In this document: in pieces, positions 10,734 to 20,407 of the stretch
Layout of the letters: every line of letters starts with the position of its first letter
Numbering within the stretch: the stretch's first letter is position 1
Assembly (NCBI GenBank): GCA_032158125.1
Contig: JASKOT010000014.1
Span: 124,001 to 188,000, forward strand
Direction: 5' to 3'
Length of the DNA stretch: 64,000 nt
From: Papiliotrema nemorosa
Taxonomy: Eukaryota > Basidiomycota > Tremellomycetes > Tremellales > Rhynchogastremaceae
The notes under the pieces: model-generated
What the model saw: the letters and a program-made list of their open reading frames with translations, nothing else
Databases searched by the model: none
Told to the model about the DNA's origin: nothing
Position numbers and translations under genes: made by a program

Positions 10734-13700
10734 CTACCGGCACTCCGAGATCAACACCTCTAGATCAACCACCACATCCGTCATGGTTGGTCTCTCTCCC
10801 GGATCCTGATGCCACATTCTCTCCATCAGATTGACCGGTTCCGCGCCCCAGTGTTTTCTTAATCCGACCACAGAAGGTCTTTTGTGTTTTTGTCCTACAA
10901 TGTCGTATATGTAATGTTCATTATGTCCCTCCCAGGGATATTTCTGCCATCAGCATCGTCCACAGGCCATATTGGACTGCCTGGAAGGAGACTCACCTTT
11001 TCGCCGATCCAGCCGGATAGCATCTCCCAGTACACCACAGCCGCAGAGAAGACGTCCACCTTGTAGTCGTATCTCGGTTGGGGATGCCATAATTCTGGTG
11101 CTTGCCAATTGACCGTTCCTACCAGGGAACGAATCATCGATCGGGTCGAGTGTTTCACACGCGCCAGTCCAAAGTCGCCGACTTTGGCTTGTCCAGCTCG
11201 GTTGATCAGGATGTTTGATGATTTGCACTGCATGTTTAGTTGACTATCCTGTCAACGATTTCGCTTACATCTCGATGTATGATGGCGGGCTTGCGGGTAT
11301 GGAGGTACTCCAAACCACGAGCGATATCAAGCATGAGCTGCAGGACTCGTTTGACAGGTGGACAGGGGACGTTGCGCTGCACTGTCAGCTTCACGACAGC
11401 TTCACGTGGTCAACCAGCTCACGATGTAGTCGAACAAATCACCGTTCTCGCATAGCTCGCTGACGAGCATGCAAGGGACTTGTGAGTTGTCCTCAGGTAT
11501 GCAGATGCCGCGCTACTAATCAGTCTGAGTCCAAGGAGGAAATGAGGTCACTTACGAAGCGGACAATATTGGGATGACTAAACTCCGCCAAAAGCTTCAA
11601 TTCCCGGATATCCATCTCACTGAGATGTTCACGGAACTCTGAAATGGCCACTTTACGTCCTCTCAACTTGCCGACATACACACTATCATCAGTCTGGTAT
11701 CACTTTGCCGACTCACTCCTTGAAGCCACCACTACCGATCTTTTCCAGCTTTTGTAATTGCGACGGCTTGATGATAGAGTCTTCCAACCCCAGCTCGCTC
11801 AAATCAAGATTCAGCTCCGCTTCGCCCGTCCTCTTTGAATCGTCTGAATGTGGCGGAGTGGCAGGATCCGTAGCGTGTATATGATCCCGCAATAGCACTG
11901 GTGTAGTCTTTCCGGAAACATGAACGTTTGACGCAACGGCATGGATGACTTTCTTGGGTTTCGACACTTTGGACGAGTTCGGTCGTGCAGTTGCTTGAGA
12001 CGAAGTGGTAGATTTCGCGTCCATGTTCTGTTCGTCCCGCTGTTGGTCAGCCTCTATTCATCGCAAGATCGACCTCACCCAATCAAGTAGCGCTTGAGCA
12101 AGCTGAGGTTTCGTCCCCCCAACCTCGATACCGCGCGCTTCACACATCTGCACGAGCTCATCTCGCAACAGTCGTATCAGCGATGCGTGTGTTGCCCCAT
12201 CAAGGTCGACATCTACAGTCAGCTCGTACTAGCACGCAAGGTAAAGAACTGACCAGGCTCAAACGAATCATCGTCCCCATCCTCATCGGTATCCTCGTCA
12301 AGCTCCATATCTGGGTCGTCCATTGCTTCCTGTCTCAACCGACTCCTCCGATTCTGCCAAGAGCCAAATGCTTTTCCCGATCTTGTTTGTCTCTCGGCGT
12401 CCCCGTGCTCAACTTCGATTTCGCCTTGGTCCGTGTGACCATTCGCTATCGGAGAAAGGGGTGTGAGGGAAGGTGTGATCCTCTCCCTTGAAGTATCCGC
12501 ATCGTCATCGTCAGACGAACCTTGATCAGCCACAAGGCCATCGGCCCGCGCGCGGTGTTGGGACCGGGTCAAACGCCCCGAGGGAGGCGCTTCATCCTCA
12601 TCCATCTCCTCGCCCATGTCAAATTCTTCCACAGCGGCCAGGTCGTCCAGATCCATGGCCTCTTCTTCGCTCTCGCCGCCTTTCAACGCTTCTATAGCTT
12701 TTTGCTTGGCCCCACGAGCGGGTAGTGATCGTGAGCTCCTTCGAGATGGCAATTCCATTGGCTCATCTTCCATCGAGTCAATCTTAGTCTGACTTCTTGA
12801 TTGACGGGAAAGTCGAGGTGAAGCTTCAGATAAGCCATCAATCTCGGATTCTTCCTCTCCATCCGCCTCGAGCTCGCTGGACGGTTCTCTGATAACACTT
12901 GATCGGGTCCTCGACCGCAGACGCTGCACGATGGGTGTTGGGTCTGATTGATCATCCTCGTCGTCAGAGTCTGTGAGGTCGATGACTTCCGTATCGGCGG
13001 GCATGGTGAAGTTGACACGACTTGGGGCCGAGCCTGACTTGCCCAAAGATCTCGTTGTCGATAGGTTCCTGGTCGCTGCGGATCTACGGCGTCGAGGGGT
13101 TTGACGAGTTGGAGGGGGATTGGCGGGAGGAGAGGTATCAGTGGTAGTATACGCCGATGATTGGGTGGAGGCTCGTCGTGTTCGGCGACTGAGGTTAGCA
13201 AAGTCATACAAAGAAGGGCTTGACTCACTTCACGAGTGCCTTGCCAGGTGATTTGACCTCGTCGCCGAATCGTGCCTTTCTCTCATCCCTCTCCCCTCCA
13301 AGACTTTTGCTTCGGGAGCGGAAAAGATTCTCCTTGCCTCGACCTTTACGCGCATTGGCAACGCCGTTCGGTCTCTTGTGCACTGATCGAGCCAGATTTG
13401 ACTCTGTTCGACGTAGCTTTGACCTTGTTCGGGGAGCGGCTCGAGGTGTGGCGTCGGTGTCGATAGGTACCGCTTGTTGGTTATCGCCGTGTGATCCGGA
13501 TGACGAAGACGAAAGAGGCATAGAGGAAGAGGCTGGTCGCAGTTTTTTGAGCTCGAAAGACGAGTCGAGAGTGTTGCGGCGATGTGGGGAGGCTGAAGGA
13601 GAGTCTTGTATCGAGACGTGCCTTTCGAGTGTGCGCCGGCGCTAATCTGAGCGGATGTCTACTAAGAGCAACGGTAACTCACAGAAGCTATCAAACCATC

Positions 13701-14408
13701 CACGAGCTCAGTCTTTGTGAGACCACCGTCATCGTCTTCTTCCATTGCAGACTCTGCTATATCGTCGCCTTCGTCCTCTGTCCACATTCCCGCGACCTTC
13801 CACAATCTCACCAGTTCCGCTTTCCGCAACCTGTGCAACGCGTACGCCGGAGCATCCTGTAAAAGATGTTGATCGCCTGATAGTCAATTTCGGCGGGTTT
13901 CAAAGGGTACTGGCAGCTCACTCTCCGCTATAAATTCCGGTTCCTCTTCCTCCTCATCTTCATCCATTTCCACCCAACTACTAGATGTCTCTGAACGAGG
14001 GGGAGACCGTTCCCCATGTCCTCTTTTACGTTTCTTAGGGGAGAACTCCTCTGTCGACCCCGACCCAAAGACATCCAAAAGTCTGTTATCCGCCACTCCC
14101 AAACCTTGTGCCCTTTCTTTCCTCGTCTTGAACTTGGACCTGTTTACAGTCTGTTGCCCAGTCTCAGAAGATAATGCTTCTCTCGATCTACTTGGTCCTG
14201 CGAGACTGGAAGACGATGAAGGGGATATTTTGGCATTCTCATCGCTGTCGGAGGAAGACGACGAGAGAAGAGGTTGAGCTTGGAGGGTGTTTGAACCTAC
14301 TCGGCGTCGCTTGGAGGGGTGTCGGACAGTCCTTTTAAACGGTGTTTTACGCGGTGATGCTACAAAATGTTGACTTCTGGTCCTCTCTAATACCTTGAGA
14401 ACCGGCAT
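10734..14408 (-). CDS. Chromatin-type SAP/SIM protein fused to a TKL-like kinase domain
   Basis: Eleven exons join with every phase consistent to 1,083 residues: 13922-14408, 13683-13876, 13229-13641, 12254-13188, 12079-12212, 11717-12039, 11556-11682, 11423-11512, 11269-11376, 10997-11227 and 10734-10943. Residues 1-160 are basic and Ser-rich. A SAP-like motif lies near 170-225 (LRKAELVRLWK, LTKTELVDGLI). A long acidic/basic disordered part holds the SUMO-interaction motif EVIDLTDSDDEDD near residue 435. A second SAP motif lies near 680-720 (LIRLLRDELVQMCEARGIEV). The kinase domain (about 815-1080) has IGSGGFKDVYVGK, the catalytic loop HRDCKSSN, DFGLA, GTVNWQAPE and a DPGERPTM end. The usual VAIK lysine is Ser (KVAIS). 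DNA/chromatin binding and nuclear location are inferred; kinase activity is uncertain. Confidence 0.85.
12958..12996 (-). other. SUMO-interaction motif in the SAP-kinase gene
   Basis: The encoded residues EVIDLTDSDDEDD match the hydrophobic-core-plus-acidic-tail form of a SUMO-interacting motif (V-I-D-L-T followed by S-D-D-E). Function is inferred from the motif alone. Confidence 0.55.
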
Positions 14409-14857
14409 GTTGGGTGTGAAAGACGAGTTGAGGGTTGGTCGAGGTGTTTGGGGTAAGTCGGTCCGAGGTGGAGGTACGGGTCGAAGGAAATCCTCGAATC
14501 GAGGTTTATTGTTGGCTATATCCCCTTTTGTCCTGGTATTCCGATGGAGTATGACATTCGCATGTCTAGGCTACATGCCAGATGGTCCAATAGTCGTGTC
14601 TAGTGCATGTTGCGTCGAGAAATGGCGAGATGTCTTGGGATGAAGGTGTTGTTGCAAAAGCGCACACCTCAACCGGGTTCATTCCATGATGGCTTATCAC
14701 TCCCAACTGACCATGACGTGGCTAATCTATACACGTCATGGCACCCCCTCCCTTCACCTCACTCACCTTTGAACCTGCTCGACCATACACACATATAGTA
14801 GCGCAGCTCGAACATTTCAGAGTGCAATCACCCATACATCCCACGTACGCGTACACC
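14409..14857. promoter_or_regulatory. Divergent promoter region, SAP-kinase and CUS2
   Basis: About 450 bp separate the two divergent starts. Two ACACGTCATGGC / CATGACGTGGC-like inverted elements (14712-14721 and 14731-14741) form a near-palindromic pair around the CUS2-proximal part. There is no gene between the two starts that I can support. Confidence 0.35.
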
Positions 14858-16382
14858 ATGCCAAGAGACGCACCGATCGAAGGTCAATTCGACCAGGATC
14901 CACGAGTCTCTTTCGACAAGACAGCGGGCAAGTTCCAGTACGAAGACGAAGAGACCGGACAAGAGTACGAATGGAACGAAAAGACCAAAATCTGGATCCC
15001 ACTGGTACATTTCGATTCCCATCATCCTGCCCACACCTAGTATCCCCGTGCTGTATGCCTTTGAGCAGCATCGGAAAACTCTTTAGGCCCGATCCAGGTC
15101 TGAATTCCGTTTCGCCCGGGTTAAACTGAGGTATTATAGATTGACGAGGCGGACTGGAAAGCCCAACAAGCAGCGTACGCCGTTCAAGGCGTTGACGAGA
15201 ATGTGAGTGATAACAAGGATTCTGTTGACGGGAGACACCGGCCAATGCCGTGGTTGCAAGAGAAGAACGTCGTAATAAACGAAAGAAGGGTGAAAAGGCG
15301 TCCAATGCAGCAGCCTCTTCAAGCAACGGTGGACCGTCTAAACCTCCTCCAACACCAAATGCGCCGAAAAAGACAGCGGTGTGGGTTACAAACCTACCCC
15401 CGACCACGACACTCGAGACGCTTTCTTCGGTGTTTTCCAAGGCGGGTGTGCTGCTTATCGGAGACGATGGAGAACCGAGGATAAAGATGTACTATGATGA
15501 TGAGGGAAAGTTCAAAGGTGAAGCTTTGGTCATGTACTTCAAAGAGGGGAGTGTGGATCTGGCGATCAGATTGCTGGATGATACCGAGTTGGAGATGGGA
15601 GCTGGCTTTGGGAATATGCGAGTCAGAGTGGCAGAGTATGAAAAGTCTCAAGGAGGAACGACTGCTGCAAAGGAGAGTGGTACCAGCAATGAGAAGGAGG
15701 AAAAGGGCGAGAAGGAGAAGAGGAAGCCGCCTACAGCAGAGGAAAAGGCGAGAATGTCAAAGAGAATCAAGAGGATGCAAGAGTCAGTCGACTTGTCCTG
15801 GAGTGCTGTGGGCTGATGATATAGAAAATTGACCTGGCACTCGGACTCGGATTCGGACGACTATGGTGCACCAACAGGAGGAGCGCCCAAACCCGGTGAC
15901 AACAGGAACAACAGGGTCGTAGTGCTAAAAGGGATGTTCGAGCTGTCGGACTTGGAGAAACAACCTGAACTCTTGATCGAGCTCAAAGAGGATGTTCGAG
16001 AGGAGGCGGCGAGTTTCGGCGAGGTCACAAGCTTGATACTATACGACGTGAGTTAGCTATCGCTCATCGCTGCTCAAGTTGACTTTGCCAGAAAGAGGAA
16101 GATGGGGTCATGACGATAAAATTCAAAGACGCCATTTCGGCACAAGCATGTATACAAAAGATGAATGGAAGGTGGTTTGATGGTCGCCAAGTCAGTGCTT
16201 GTATCCACTTGGGTTGTTCCGCTGACAGGTAGATCTACGCTGGGGTGTATACAGGAAGAGAACGATACAAGCGTTCCGGTGCGGGCCAGCATGAAGGAGG
16301 GGATGATGACGAGGATGAAAAGGAGCGCTTGGACAATTTCGCACATTGGCTGGTGGATGGGAAGAACGAGGGGGAATCATAG
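14858..16382 (+). CDS. CUS2: U2 snRNP-associated splicing factor, Tat-SF1/Cus2 family
   Basis: Six exons, 14858-15004, 15140-15202, 15235-15782, 15825-16047, 16092-16190 and 16233-16382, join in phase to 409 residues. The start FDKTAGKFQYEDEETGQEYEWNEKTKIWIP is the Tat-SF1 N-terminal tyrosine/tryptophan segment. RRM1 begins TAVWVTNLPPTTTLETL. A Lys/Glu-rich linker follows, then the acidic Trp motif LTWHSDSDSDD. The C-terminal UHM-type RRM is NRVVVLKGMFELSDLEKQPELL, ending GRWFDGRQIYAGVYTGRERY. Cus2/Tat-SF1 binds U2 snRNP via the SF3b1 ULM motifs and controls pre-spliceosome formation in the nucleus. The gene is divergent from the SAP-kinase gene. Confidence 0.93.
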
Positions 16383-16465
16383 AGTGACCCAGCTTGGTCA
16401 GTCAAGGACCAGTGTATACAGCATGTGTATGATTCGATGCAGCTCATTGCGTCCTGTGTTGTGTA

Positions 16466-17078
16466 TCAAGAAGACTTTTCTTGTGTTCCTGCTGAGCCTA
16501 ATATTTGCTCGACTCGAGCAACTTTGCCCAAATTTCCCCCTGAAGTGATCTCCTTGTCCGTCCGTGTGCCGATCCGAATATCAGTCGGTCCGTCAGTGCA
16601 TTTCAACGCTCGTGTCACCGAGGGACGTACAGCGATCCGCTCACACCCCATCTTGTGCACAGCTGCATGGCAGTCGCCAATGGCCTGAGAGTCAGAGATG
16701 GTTACATAAGCAGCGAACACTCCACGGCGCACCTTCATGACCTGATCCCATGGTCCTTCCAGATTTGTCCCATATCCACTACATGTAAGCCAATACCTGA
16801 TCTCCATTTCGCAGAATCTCACTGTAGCTGGGACATTAGCCGGTCAGTTTGTGGGACGATCGTAGTGGACTGACCTTGTACTCTAATCCACTAGCTTCTA
16901 GCACTTTCTGACACTCTGCGATTTGAGGACCAACGGAAGGGACCGGTAAACCCATAGGGATCAGGCAGACTAATCGTAAGCTCAGCCGCGTGCGATGCTC
17001 GAACGGAGGATTGGGAAGGGAAGAGGGTGACTTGCAGTCTGCTACGGCGTACATGCTGCTTGAACTGAGGTTGGACAT
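16466..17078 (-). CDS. ECM15: UPF0045 / Ecm15-type thiamine-binding-like protein
   Basis: Exons 17036-17078, 16875-16969, 16823-16827, 16733-16778 and 16466-16684 join in phase to 135 residues. The product has the small ferredoxin-like UPF0045 fold: MYAVADFCLIPMG, AECQKVLEASGLEYKLHGYG, TNLEGPWDQVM, HAAVHKMG and TDIRIGTRTDK. Three features are odd. Intron 1 is GC-AG (16970-17035). Exon 3 is only 5 nt (CTACA) but is needed for frame and to give the conserved Leu-His-Gly. A 45-bp in-frame insertion (16586-16630) sits inside the conserved ERIA/TDIRIG junction and looks like an intron without an AG acceptor. Family members bind thiamine or related pyrimidines; the physiological role is unclear. 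Confidence 0.85.
16823..16827 (-). other. ECM15: 5-nt micro-exon of ECM15
   Basis: The flanking introns are 16828-16874 (GTCAGT...CCCAG, CTAAT branch) and 16779-16822 (GTGAGA...ATGTAG). Including the pentamer gives EYK-L-H-GYGT, matching the family. An alternative in-frame acceptor after ATGGAG would add IRYWLTCS instead and fits the family worse. Confidence 0.6.
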
Positions 17079-17859
17079 GCTTCACAAGGAGGAGAGGTGG
17101 GCCGGAGTGGAATGCGATGGGAGATGTGACGAAGTGGAGGGGATTGAGGGTTGTTTCAGATTCAGATCTCCAGTGGCGGAATATTGTACTGCCTCATCGT
17201 TGACGGAAACGACGGTGTTCCCGAGGAAGCATTTGTAAATCGACAGGGACAGGAGAGAGGAGGATCTGTTTGGCTGTAGAAGACATCCGGGTGATCCCGA
17301 TGGTGAGAGAACATCGCACGATGTTGGAATATCGGGCACCGATGGATCATGGTTCGGCGCATCAGAACAGAGAGATAAGTGGGAGGCCAACCGACAGACA
17401 CTGTCAGTCCATAGTACAATACTATGCAAAGACTCACCATACCTCTGAGTATCACAGCATATTACGCTTGAAGCTCAGTCCGCACATCAAGGCCTTTTCC
17501 CCCGACCACCAACGTTTACAAGGCCTTTTCATTCAACGCTGATGAAACACCACAGTCGACGCTGACCCTCCTTTGGTCCAGAAAGACGCTACTAATAGCA
17601 CACAAAGTCTCATCCCTCGGAGGGTGTGATCAAGGAATACGGTGCTTATACAGCACAGCCCAACAAGAGGCTTCTCACGACGGACTCTCTCCCATTTCTG
17701 TCGAGCAGTACATAGCTACTCTACTCGACGCTCTTCCATCCAACCTCTCTGACTAGGCAGATTCCATACATACAAGCAGAGAAAAATATCGTCACAAGAA
17801 GAGTGCGAATCTCATACCATCCACTGAGCACCTCGAGCTAATCACGTCAGCCGAACAAC
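17079..17859. promoter_or_regulatory. Divergent intergenic region, ECM15 and CPL1-like gene
   Basis: About 780 bp. Short minus-strand frames at 17082-17455 lack conserved features and I treat them as chance. The proximal 150 bp before the + gene is pyrimidine-rich with tandem CTCT tracts, as expected for a leader. I see nothing else. Confidence 0.35.
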
Positions 17860-19008
17860 ATGAGAATCTACCTCCTCACCCTTCTTCCTCTTTGTCTCGC
17901 TCGTCTCGCAGTCTGCTTCTCAACCCCTAATCGAACCGTCTCGAACGATCCTGAATCACTCGCTGCTCGAAATGAAGACTCCCTTGTCAATTCGTTCGCA
18001 GGAAACCAGAAGAATGGCTGGGGATGGGGCAACGGAGGGCATCATCACGGTGGCGGAGGTGCCCAGTGTCGTGGGAACCCCCTCAGAGACCAGAATGATC
18101 ATTGCCATTGCAAGCATGGTCTAATTGAGCTGCTGGGCAATTGCTGTTGTGGTGATCAGCCCAATACGCTCTTGACGTTGCAAGGCTGTGGAGGGGATAC
18201 TGGATGCGACAAACCCGTCTGCGAGTGTACTCCGGCTCATTCTCGTACGTGCTGTGATGTGTCAGACTCATGTTCAAGTCGTCACATTCAGTCAGAAACG
18301 TTGGCTGAGATGTAGACTACGACAAAGACCAGCACAAGTGTATCTGTGATGTAAATTGGGGTTGATACTGTGTTCAGTCGCTGACGGTATTTAGCCAGGT
18401 TACAATCCGTCATGGGACGGCGAGACTCTCTGCTGTCACTCCAATCAGCCAAGCGATGCGCCGTACCGAAGAGCCAGGCGACAACTAGCCAATGCAATCG
18501 CAGAGCGAAAACGAAGCATCAAAGTCGGCACCTCGGAGATCAAAGGCGGTCGATCGCTGGAGGAAATCATGCGATGTAGCAACGGCGAGAAGGCATGCCA
18601 GGTCGGGCCCGCCTTCGCTTGTATCGAGTGAGCGGTTATTCCTGGTAAGATAGATGCAAGCTGACCGAAGCGTCATGTCCAACTTGGCTGCGTGTGGCGC
18701 TTGTCCAGGGGAAGGTGCCGGTAAGCTGCTTCGATAAGATGTCAGGGACTCTTGCTTTAGCTGACGAGAAGACTGCGGGGCCATGCCCGGAGTCGATCAA
18801 GTACGATGTGAGGAAGGGCAATGTGTGATTGGTCAGTTTACCCGTACGTGGGATTGACAGAGCTGACGCTTGAGATACCTGTCACCGAGGCTACATGTTG
18901 GTCGAGACTGCTCCATCTACCAACTCAACCTCATCGGGATCGATCTGCCAGCCCACTCGATCGCCCGCATCTGGCTATCTTCGAGTGCAGGATCAAGGCG
19001 GGTTGTGA
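17860..19008 (+). CDS. Secreted cysteine-rich protein with CPL1-like domain
   Basis: Six exons, 17860-18244, 18316-18350, 18395-18627, 18671-18720, 18772-18831 and 18875-19008, join in phase to 298 residues. It starts with a signal peptide (MRIYLLTLLPLCLARLAVC). A Gly/His/Trp stretch (GWGWGNGGHHHGGGG) and a first Cys-rich module follow. The C-terminal part has the spacing of the CPL1-like domain: CSNGEKACQVG, ACIE, a CGACPGEGADCGAMPGVDQV segment, CEEGQCVIDTCHRGYML. Cpl1 of Cryptococcus neoformans is a secreted protein linked to capsule and host interaction; many paralogues exist in tremellomycetes with unknown roles. A Ser/Thr-rich tail follows the domain. I do not infer virulence for this copy. 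Confidence 0.82.
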
Positions 19009-19394
19009 TGCCCCTGACGCCGGATGGACCATGGACAATTGGATCAATATAATTTCAGCTCCTTTCAGCTTCTTGAACCGTTCGACATCTCTTGATCGAG
19101 GTGCTTCCACTCTTTTGCGCCTTGCGCCAGATAGCTGTGTATAAGTTGAGCTCCGAGGCGACCCAAGATATACCTTATGACCTTTATGCACATGCAACCT
19201 ACATTACCCATGGCACATTGAGAGGACGGGATCAAACGGATGACGGACGGCTAAATTAATCAATACCCCCATTTTATACGTGGACGATTCTGCCCGATCT
19301 ACCCACTCTCCTGCCAATCCACTTTCGAGCATTTCTCAAGAGCATACAAAAGCCATCCCACATCTCCTCATCACACTATAGACCACCTCTCGCC
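19009..19394. promoter_or_regulatory. Intergenic region upstream of QCR6
   Basis: The gap is about 386 bp. An AT-rich stretch (TTAAT TAATCAATAC, 19253-19267) and a C-run lie 120-140 bp before the QCR6 ATG. No gene is seen. Confidence 0.3.
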
Positions 19395-20138
19395 ATGTCG
19401 ACAGAAATCACAAATGCAGGTGAACAAAGCGGATTGACCTCTTTAGTCTCTTCCTTGGCTTCATGGATACTCCCAACGTAAGTGCCTTTGCACGGAAAAA
19501 TCCGTCGGGTGTATTGTGGCTTATATCTAGAGCACACGCTGAGGAGCCTTCAAAGGAGAGCGAAGAGGAGGAAGAGGGAGGAGAGGAGGAGGAGGGAGGT
19601 GCTGCTGAGGAGGAGGAAGAAGAGGAGGAAGAGCCGGAAGATGTGAGTGAACTGGTATAGAGTAGATGTTCTCGCTGACCTCGCTCTTTCATTTCCCATG
19701 CTCTCGCCTATTCGCCTATCTACTCATATCGATTGCTCTTGTCGGATCGTATCTTTCTTGTCGTTTAATCCTCGCTGTGTCGTCCGATCGATCACGTCGT
19801 CTACACTACAAAACAATCACTTCTCCCGCTCAAATGCCAATATCGATACCTCTCTCGAATCGCTCGCAATACAGATTGCCCCGGCAATCCGAGACGAGTG
19901 CGAACAACGAGAATGTGGCGAGCCAGCTAAACACTTTAAACACTGCCAAGAGAAAGTAGAGGCTGGAAAAGGATGGCACGGAGAGGATTGCGTCGAAGAG
20001 CTTTTCCACTTGATGCACTGTGTCGACGTGAGTTTACGCTCTCCCTGGCGTCGATACCAACTTTGAATATCCTTTGCGCGCTATAGAAGCTGATTGTAGA
20101 CTTGCTCTGCCCCCAAGATCTTCAAGAAGCTCAACTAG
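19395..20138 (+). CDS. QCR6: Ubiquinol-cytochrome c reductase hinge subunit
   Basis: Exons 19395-19477, 19531-19642, 19875-20027 and 20100-20138 join in phase to 128 residues. An N-terminal helix (LTSLVSSLASWILPTAHA) leads to a Glu-rich hinge (about 35 residues), then the four-Cys helical hairpin: RDECEQRECGEPAKHFKHCQ, HGEDCVEELFHLMHCVD and TCSAPKIFKKLN. This is the acidic subunit 6 of complex III, which helps the cytochrome c1-cytochrome c interaction on the intermembrane side of the mitochondrial inner membrane. Intron 2 (232 bp) is long for this locus. The Glu tract is encoded by a GAG/GAA repeat. Confidence 0.93.
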
Positions 20139-20407
20139 GAGTTCGAAGATCGGGTAAGGAGAAACTCGAGGTGATTGAGAAATGCGGAGGGTTTGATCCC
20201 ATACATCGACATAGCTTGATGCAAAATACTCTGCCTGGCTTTGGCTGCACAGTTCGAATGGAAGATTGCAACCTTTGTTGCATATCATGCGAATGTCTCT
20301 TGGATGACACCCACGTTTGAGGGCAGTTTGACTGACATAGCAAAACGCTGATGTGGATTGTGTGAAGAGTACTACTTTCATTGCACTCTGCCCCTCGCCT
20401 TTAAAGC

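Noticed and set aside
12040..12078. Boundary between a separate SAP protein and a separate kinase gene
   Set aside because: The 39-bp stretch has GTGAGG...CTGACCAACAG intron form and exact phase match, with no room for a promoter.
17082..17455. Possible minus-strand gene upstream of ECM15
   Set aside because: No domain, no convincing splice sites, and the frames overlap one another.
19408..19692. Minus-strand Ser-rich frame
   Set aside because: Antisense of the QCR6 acidic hinge repeat.
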